DNA from: Parcubacteria group bacterium GW2011_GWA2_36_10
Lineage (GTDB): Bacteria > Patescibacteriota > Patescibacteriia > UBA1558 > GWA2-36-10
Assembly (NCBI GenBank): GCA_000991205.1
Contig: LBRC01000017.1
Span: 1 to 19,892, forward strand
Length of the DNA stretch: 19,892 bases
Direction of reading: 5' to 3'
Position 1 is the stretch's first letter. Every line of letters begins with the position of its first letter. A program made the position numbers and the translations under genes. This document shows, piece after piece, positions 14,747 through 19,892 of this stretch. Below the pieces are notes generated by a model. It was not told where the DNA came from. It ran no database searches and saw only the letters and a program-made list of their open reading frames with translations.

Positions 14747-15821
14747 AATCTTTGGTCCCCAATATGGTGGTTTAGGCCGTTACAATCAACAGCTTTTATT
14801 AAATTTGGCTAAATTTGATTTAAAAAATCAATATATTATTTTAGTAAAAAAATTAAGCTCTGATTTACCAAAGCTACCAGACAATTTTTCTTGGAAAATT
14901 TGCCCTTATCATTGGTATTCTCTCAAAGAACAGATTTTTTTGCCATTTATTTTAAAAAAATTAAAACCAGATTTAGTACATTTTCCCCATTTTAATGTAC
15001 CAATTTTTTATAGAGGGAAATTTATCGTCACTATCCATGACTTGATTATGACGAAGTTTCCAAGTATTCGCACTAGTACTTTGAATAGATTTGTGTTTAT
15101 TTTTAAGCGTTTAGCTTATCAGCTGACTATCAAGCTAGCTATTAAGAAAGCAGCTAAAATAATTGCTGTGTCAAAATTTACAGCCGAGGATATCAAAAAT
15201 TATTTTAAGTTAAACCAAAAACAAGCGGAGAAAATAAAAGTTATCTACGAAGGCTTAACGCCAATTCAAAATACATCAGAAATTAACGATGATTTACCGG
15301 AGAAATTTTTTCTTTATGTCGGTAATGCTTATCCACATAAAAATTTAGAATTTTTATTGACTGTTTTTAAAGAATTTTTGAAAAATCAGCCAGATTTTTA
15401 TTTAGTTTTAGTTGGCACTCACAATTATTTTTATCAAGAGCTAAAAAAATATGCTGGTCAACATGTTATTTTTGCTGGTTTTATCGCTGATAAAAAATTA
15501 GCTGCTTATTATAAACAAGCGCAGGCCTATATTTTTCCGTCGCTATACGAGGGTTTTGGCTTACCACCACTTGAAGCCTTGGCTCATCAGACACTGGTTT
15601 TATCTTCCTCGGAGACTTGTTTGCCAGAGATTTTAGCTGACGCTGTTTTATATTTTGATCCAAAAAACAAAGAAGACTTGCTGAATAAAATGCAAATAAT
15701 TCTTAAAGACGAAGATTTAAAGCAGCAATTAAATGCAAATAGTGCAAAAATATTAGCTAGATACTCTTGGGAAAAAATGGCACAAGAAATAATTCAACTT
15801 TATTGTATTATTATGCTATAA
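14724..15821 (+). CDS. GT4-family glycosyltransferase
   Basis: The start at 14724 gives a 365-residue protein beginning MRIVLDLRIFGPQYGGLGRY, exactly the N-terminal strand and glycine loop of the family. An upstream in-frame ATG (14652) would add 24 residues with no family counterpart and deepen the overlap, so it was rejected. VTIHDLIM and IIAVSKFTAEDIKNYF follow. The donor domain begins FFLYVGNAYPHKNLEFLL, with E276-GFGLPPLE284 as the E-x7-E motif and LSSSETCLPEILADAVLYFDP. It overlaps the preceding GT by 23 nt. Its stop codon at 15819-15821 lies within the -10 box of the next promoter. Confidence 0.9.
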   Translation: MRIVLDLRIFGPQYGGLGRYNQQLLLNLAKFDLKNQYIILVKKLSSDLPKLPDNFSWKICPYHWYSLKEQIFLPFILKKLKPDLVHFPHFNVPIFYRGKFIVTIHDLIMTKFPSIRTSTLNRFVFIFKRLAYQLTIKLAIKKAAKIIAVSKFTAEDIKNYFKLNQKQAEKIKVIYEGLTPIQNTSEINDDLPEKFFLYVGNAYPHKNLEFLLTVFKEFLKNQPDFYLVLVGTHNYFYQELKKYAGQHVIFAGFIADKKLAAYYKQAQAYIFPSLYEGFGLPPLEALAHQTLVLSSSETCLPEILADAVLYFDPKNKEDLLNKMQIILKDEDLKQQLNANSAKILARYSWEKMAQEIIQLYCIIML

Positions 15822-15822
15822 T
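15793..15822 (+). promoter_or_regulatory. Extended -10 promoter before the DUF4012 gene
   Basis: A perfect TATAAT (15817-15822), preceded by TGC, lies 19 nt before the ATG at 15842. The -35 is weak (TTCAAC, 15793-15798, 18-nt spacer), as is allowed with an extended -10. The box overlaps the stop codon of the upstream GT. A start near 15829 would leave a leader of about 13 nt. Confidence 0.65.
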
Positions 15823-15841
15823 ATAAACAAGCTTTTAGCTT

Positions 15842-18196
15842 ATGCAACACGAAAATCATCACCAATCTCCAAGTCTTTCTAATCTCACAGCCATCAAGCA
15901 GTCATTCTTGACTGATTTGGATGATTTTTTGGTTGATCGAGGGGCTAGTTTAGAAAAAAGACAAAGAGCTTTAGCAAAATTAGACGGATTAATCCAAGAT
16001 GATTTGGGTCAGGCTTCATACTTTTTGAAGCAACAAAAGACTGAATTTAAACCAGAAATTATCAAACACAGACAAACTGCTCATCATATTTTAGATTTAA
16101 AACATCCACAGCCTAAAATAGAAAGCAAAAAGAAATTTAGCTGGAAAAATAAAGAAACTTTTGACAAGAGCGAGGATGACAGTTTTTCTTGGTCAGATAT
16201 TAAAGTGCCATTATGGAAAATCTCTAAACAGCTGCTAGTTTTTATTTTTATTATTTTATTGGTTTTATTGCCAGTTAAAGCTTTGGTTTTTTGGCAAAGT
16301 TTTTCTCAAGATAAAGCAGAAATCTGGCAATTAGGCAAAAATGGTTTGTTTAATTTACAATCTGGCCTCTTGTCAGCCTCAAGTAGTGATTTACAAGCTT
16401 CAGAAACCGATTTTCAAGCAGCTTTAGCTAATTTTACGGCTATCCAAGGTGTTTTAGATAAATATCAGACGTGGATGATCGAAGCCGGTGGCAAGATGCC
16501 TATTGTCGGCAAATCTGTTTCTGTGGGGACAAATCTTTTGAATATCGCTAACGATGTGTCACAGGCGGCGGTGACTTTGAATCAGCAATTCCAAAACAAT
16601 GAAAATGTCACCAATCATTTATTATTTTTAAGTGGTCAAATCGATCAAACTTTGCCTTATCTAGAAGCAGCAAGCAAAGACATTAAAAAAATAGATTTAG
16701 ATAGTTTAGACCCAGAGATTAAAGGCTATTTTAAAGAATTGGCTGATTATTTACCAAAAGCAACAATTAGCTTAAAAAATATCAAAGATGTTTTTGCAGT
16801 CTTTGGGGAAGTCTTAGGCCACACGCAAGAAAAAAGATATTTAGTATTATTTCAAAATAATAATGAATTAAGAGCCACGGGTGGATTTATTGGCTCCATA
16901 GCCTTAATAGATGTTTATCATGGTAAAATCACTAATTTAGAAATTCCTAAAGGTGGCACCTATGATTTAAGAGCTGGCCAGACAATCAAGATCAAATCTC
17001 CACGTGCTTTATCTTTGATTAATCCGTATTTTAATCTGTGGGATGCAAATTGGTGGCCAGATTTTCCGACTAGTGCCAAAAAAATATCTTGGATGTACCA
17101 AAACTATGGTGGAGCAACTACCGATGGTGTGATTGCGGTCAATGCTGATTTGTTAGGCGAGTTATTAAAAGTGACTGGCGAGATGCCGATGCCAGAGTAT
17201 AATGTCACTATTACGGCGGATAATTTATTTACGACTTTACAAAATCAAGTAGAGCTAAATTATGATAAAACTAGCAATCAGCCAAAAGCGATCATCGCTG
17301 ATTTAGCACCAAAACTTTTAGAAAAATTACTTGACAACAAAGACAAACAAAAAGAAGTGGTCAAAGTTTTGATTGATGCTTTAGCTAATAAAGATGTGCA
17401 GATTTATTTATCGGATGCTAATTTGCAAGCCAAAGTAAAAAAATTTGCTTGGGCTGGAGAAATGTTGACATCAAGCAAGGATTATCTAGAAGTAGTAAGT
17501 ACAAATATTGCTGGTGGCAAAACAGACAAAGATATTTATCAGATGATTGAGCATCAAGCAGAGATTATGCCTAATGGTGACATCATTGATACCGTCAAAG
17601 TGACTAGAACTAATAAAGGTGAGCTTAATAATCCTTTGGCTGGTTTTCAAGGCGGAAATGCCAGCTACTTACGTTTTTATGTGCCTGAAGGCAGTGAATT
17701 AGTTTTAGCTTCTGGTTTTGATCATTTTAATAGCGAAGCTTTTCAAGGACAAGCTGATGCTCAAGATGATCTAGATATTTTAAGCGAAGAAAAAAGTAAA
17801 GTTTTTGCCGCTGATTCGCAAACGGAAATTTATACTAGTCTAAATAAAACGGTGTTTGCGAACTGGATGACTTTAAAGCCAGGCGAAACTAAGACTGTAG
17901 CGATTAAATATAAATTGCCATTTAAAATGAAAGTTGGCGATGATTTAACCAATAATTGGTGGCAAAATTTTTTTAAAGATAATGTGACTTTGGATAATTA
18001 TAGCTTGTTATTGCAATCGCAAGCTGGTGTAAAAAATACTGTTTTTAATTCTAGTGTCTTATTGCCAGATAATTTAAAAGTAGTGTGGAGTAAGGCCCTG
18101 GATCAAGATAAGATAAGTATCAATAATAAATTAGTCAGTTATGGAGATGAGTTAAACAAAGATCAATATTTTGGTTTTATTTTAACTTCTAAATAA
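15842..18196 (+). CDS. DUF4012 membrane-anchored protein, 784 aa
   Basis: A cytoplasmic N-terminal region of about 125 residues, charged and helix-forming, precedes one strong membrane helix (about residues 131-153). The rest is a large exported domain. It includes helical segments (about 170-300) and the DUF4012 core with RYLVLFQNNNELRATGGFIGS, GGTYDLRAGQ, NLWDANWWPDFPTSAK and YGGATTDGVIAVNADLLGELLKVTGE. The C terminus is beta-rich, with NNWWQNFFKDN. DUF4012 proteins are common in CPR and some Gram-positive glycan loci, and their activity is unknown. Position after the GT genes and 1 nt before the flippase supports a job in assembly or attachment of the surface glycan outside the membrane; this is inference. 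The gene has its own promoter. Confidence 0.92.
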   Translation: MQHENHHQSPSLSNLTAIKQSFLTDLDDFLVDRGASLEKRQRALAKLDGLIQDDLGQASYFLKQQKTEFKPEIIKHRQTAHHILDLKHPQPKIESKKKFSWKNKETFDKSEDDSFSWSDIKVPLWKISKQLLVFIFIILLVLLPVKALVFWQSFSQDKAEIWQLGKNGLFNLQSGLLSASSSDLQASETDFQAALANFTAIQGVLDKYQTWMIEAGGKMPIVGKSVSVGTNLLNIANDVSQAAVTLNQQFQNNENVTNHLLFLSGQIDQTLPYLEAASKDIKKIDLDSLDPEIKGYFKELADYLPKATISLKNIKDVFAVFGEVLGHTQEKRYLVLFQNNNELRATGGFIGSIALIDVYHGKITNLEIPKGGTYDLRAGQTIKIKSPRALSLINPYFNLWDANWWPDFPTSAKKISWMYQNYGGATTDGVIAVNADLLGELLKVTGEMPMPEYNVTITADNLFTTLQNQVELNYDKTSNQPKAIIADLAPKLLEKLLDNKDKQKEVVKVLIDALANKDVQIYLSDANLQAKVKKFAWAGEMLTSSKDYLEVVSTNIAGGKTDKDIYQMIEHQAEIMPNGDIIDTVKVTRTNKGELNNPLAGFQGGNASYLRFYVPEGSELVLASGFDHFNSEAFQGQADAQDDLDILSEEKSKVFAADSQTEIYTSLNKTVFANWMTLKPGETKTVAIKYKLPFKMKVGDDLTNNWWQNFFKDNVTLDNYSLLLQSQAGVKNTVFNSSVLLPDNLKVVWSKALDQDKISINNKLVSYGDELNKDQYFGFILTSK

Positions 18197-18197
18197 A

Positions 18198-19775
18198 ATG
18201 TGGCAAAAAATTTGGCAAAAGATTAACAATACGGTGATGGGCGGTGCGATTTTGATCACCGGCTTTTCTTTTTTATCCAAAATTTTTGCGCTCTTGCGAG
18301 AGCGTCTGATTGCTCATAATTTTGGTGCTTCCCAAATTTCTGATATTTATTATGCGGCTTTTCGTTTACCGGATTTGATTTTTAACACTTTAGTTTTAGG
18401 TGCTTTGACTTCAGCTTTTATCCCAGTGTTTCAAAAGGTTTGGCATAAAGATAGAGACAAAGCTTTGATTTTGGCTAATTCAGTGCTGAATTTCTTTTTA
18501 TTGATCATGGCAATTTTAGTGGTTTTAGCCTTTGTCTTTGCCCCACAGCTCATGAAAATTTTGACGCCAGGATTTTTGCCTTGGCAATTAGCTCAAGTCA
18601 CTTATTTGACACGCATCATGTTGTTTGCTGTTTTCTTTTTTGTGGCTTCGAATTTGTTGGGTGGAGTATTAAACTCTTGGAAAAAGTTTTTTAGCTTTTC
18701 TTTAGCGGCTAGTTTTTATAATATCGGTATTATCATCGGTATTGTTTGGTTTTATCCCATTTTTTCTTTATCAGGTTTAGCTTGGGGTGTAGTTTTGGGG
18801 GCAGCCATGCATTTGTTAGTCCAATTACCAGAAGCTTATAAACATGGCTATCATTATCAGTTGACTTTCAAATTTAGCCAAGAGTTAAAAAGAATTTTGT
18901 GGCTGATGTTGCCACGGACTTTTTCTCTAGCTGTCGGACAGCTTAATCTGATCGCTACGACTGTGATCGCTTCCACGCTATCAGCTGGTAGTATTGCGGT
19001 ATTTAATTTAGCCAACAATTTACAAAGTTTGCCGGTCAGTTTATTTGCGGTATCTTTGGCAATCGCTGTCTTTCCTACTTTTACGCAAGCGATCAGTGAA
19101 GATAATAAACAATTATTTGCCAAGACTTTTTCTCGTAGCTTTCGTCGTATTTTATTTTTATTAGTACCACTTTCCGTATTTATTTTGATTTTACGAGCCC
19201 AATTTGTCAGGATTGTCTTGGGCTCTGGTGCTTTTAGTTGGGATAATACTTATTATACTGCTCAAGCTCTTGGCTGTTTTGCAATTTCTATCTTTGCTCA
19301 AGGACTTATTCCACTACTGGCACGATCTTTTTATGCTTGCGAAGATACTAAGACGCCGATGTATATCAGTTTATTTAGTGTGGGTATTAATATTGTTTTG
19401 TCTATAATTTTCGCTAAAAATTATGGTGTTTTGGGCTTAGCGACAGCTTTTTCGATTTCTAGTATTTTAAACATGATTTTATTGTACATTTTTTTACATC
19501 GACGAGTGCCAGATTTAGATGACTATGTTATTTTTATTTCTTCTTTAAAAATTATTTTTAACTCTTTGATGGCTGGTTCAATTGCTTATTTAGCTTTATA
19601 TTTTATTGCGCCATTAGTTGACATGCATACTTTTATCGGTATCTTTATTCAAGGTTTGGCGGCAGGCATAGTTGGCTTGCTAAGTTATCTGATTTTAGGT
19701 ATAGTGTTCAAACTAGAAGAAGTAGAATTATTTAAAAAGTTATTTAAAAAAGGCCTATTAATCTTTAGAAAATAG
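18198..19775 (+). CDS. murJ: MurJ/MviN lipid II flippase family
   Basis: The 525-residue polytopic protein has about 14 predicted membrane helices, as expected for the MOP-superfamily flippase that moves lipid-linked peptidoglycan precursor outward. Family patterns are GFSFLSKIFALLRERLIAHNFGAS near the N terminus, DIYYAAFRLPDLIFNTLVLGALTSAFIPVF (split motif, residues about 49-78), LGGVLNSWKKF and the late ARSFYACEDTKTPMYISL. It follows the DUF4012 gene by 1 nt and precedes lepA by 3 nt. Because it is next to a glycan cluster without a Wzx gene, it could also serve that pathway, but the sequence reads as MurJ and not Wzx. Confidence 0.93.
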   Translation: MWQKIWQKINNTVMGGAILITGFSFLSKIFALLRERLIAHNFGASQISDIYYAAFRLPDLIFNTLVLGALTSAFIPVFQKVWHKDRDKALILANSVLNFFLLIMAILVVLAFVFAPQLMKILTPGFLPWQLAQVTYLTRIMLFAVFFFVASNLLGGVLNSWKKFFSFSLAASFYNIGIIIGIVWFYPIFSLSGLAWGVVLGAAMHLLVQLPEAYKHGYHYQLTFKFSQELKRILWLMLPRTFSLAVGQLNLIATTVIASTLSAGSIAVFNLANNLQSLPVSLFAVSLAIAVFPTFTQAISEDNKQLFAKTFSRSFRRILFLLVPLSVFILILRAQFVRIVLGSGAFSWDNTYYTAQALGCFAISIFAQGLIPLLARSFYACEDTKTPMYISLFSVGINIVLSIIFAKNYGVLGLATAFSISSILNMILLYIFLHRRVPDLDDYVIFISSLKIIFNSLMAGSIAYLALYFIAPLVDMHTFIGIFIQGLAAGIVGLLSYLILGIVFKLEEVELFKKLFKKGLLIFRK

Positions 19776-19778
19776 TGC

Positions 19779-19892
19779 ATGAATAATATCCGTAATTTCT
19801 GTATTATTGCCCACATTGATCACGGTAAGTCGACTTTGGCTGACCGTTTTTTAGAAGTGACCAAAACCGTGGAGCTAAGAAAAATGAAAGCG
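19779..19892 (+). CDS. lepA: Elongation factor 4 (LepA), 5' part, cut by window edge
   Basis: The 38 codons seen begin MNNIRNFCIIAHIDHGKSTL. The P-loop AHIDHGKST and the following LADRFLEVT match the start of LepA/EF4, a ribosome-associated GTPase thought to act on stalled or misassembled ribosomes. The RNFxIIAHIDHGKSTL opening is specific to LepA among translational GTPases, although TypA/BipA has a similar P-loop. It starts 3 nt after murJ with no Shine-Dalgarno. The rest lies beyond the window. Confidence 0.9.
   Translation, partial: MNNIRNFCIIAHIDHGKSTLADRFLEVTKTVELRKMKA

Noticed and set aside
1..19892. Recoded UGA (glycine) as in Gracilibacteria or Absconditabacteria
   Set aside because: All genes are open under the standard code, TGA serves as the stop of mreC and a GT gene, and glycine is coded by GGN.
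1..19892. CRISPR arrays, tRNA genes, insertion sequences or phage genes
   Set aside because: No spaced direct repeats, tRNA cloverleaf, transposase motifs or integrase were seen on either strand.

Overview
The window is AT-rich, and every supported gene lies on the + strand in tightly packed operons with gaps of a few bases or short overlaps. All genes are intact under the standard bacterial code, with TGA used as stop (for example at 4987-4989 and 13620-13622). Almost no start codon has a Shine-Dalgarno sequence. Small compact genes, an archaeal-type prolyl-tRNA synthetase, a DUF4012 protein and a cell-shape/glycan gene set suggest a Candidate Phyla Radiation (Patescibacteria) bacterium. This placement is inferred from gene content and is not proven; the code excludes the UGA-as-glycine lineages (Gracilibacteria, Absconditabacteria).

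Region 1 (1-7362) is one apparent operon: the 3' end of frr, rseP (site-2 protease), an unrecognised 96-residue protein, proS, then the elongasome genes mreB, mreC, mreD and mrdA (PBP2). MreB filaments, MreC/MreD and PBP2 together direct lateral wall synthesis. A rodA/ftsW partner is not in the window.

Region 2 (7363-8003) is a small-gene island. It holds a GC-rich structured element (7409-7456), a 37-codon membrane ORF, a 75-residue two-helix membrane protein, and a perfect GC-rich palindrome (7926-7950). Region 3 (8004-10483) contains greA, a second mreB paralogue that has lost 34 residues of its ATP-site core in frame, and a GT4 glycosyltransferase.

Region 4 (10484-11110) holds a 39-residue membrane micropeptide with the only strong Shine-Dalgarno in the window and its own terminator. 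It is followed by a consensus promoter and the RNase P RNA gene rnpB, whose helices can be drawn by hand. Its L15 region appears to lack the GGU motif that binds tRNA CCA.

Region 5 (11112-19775) is a surface-glycan block. A predicted leaderless promoter drives a polyprenyl-phosphate sugar transferase and three overlapping GT4 glycosyltransferases. A second promoter, overlapping the last GT stop codon, precedes a large membrane-anchored DUF4012 protein and a MurJ/MviN flippase. The likely scheme is that the first sugar is loaded on undecaprenyl phosphate, extended by the GT4 enzymes in the cytoplasm and moved outward, with the DUF4012 protein acting at the envelope. The window ends in the first 38 codons of lepA.
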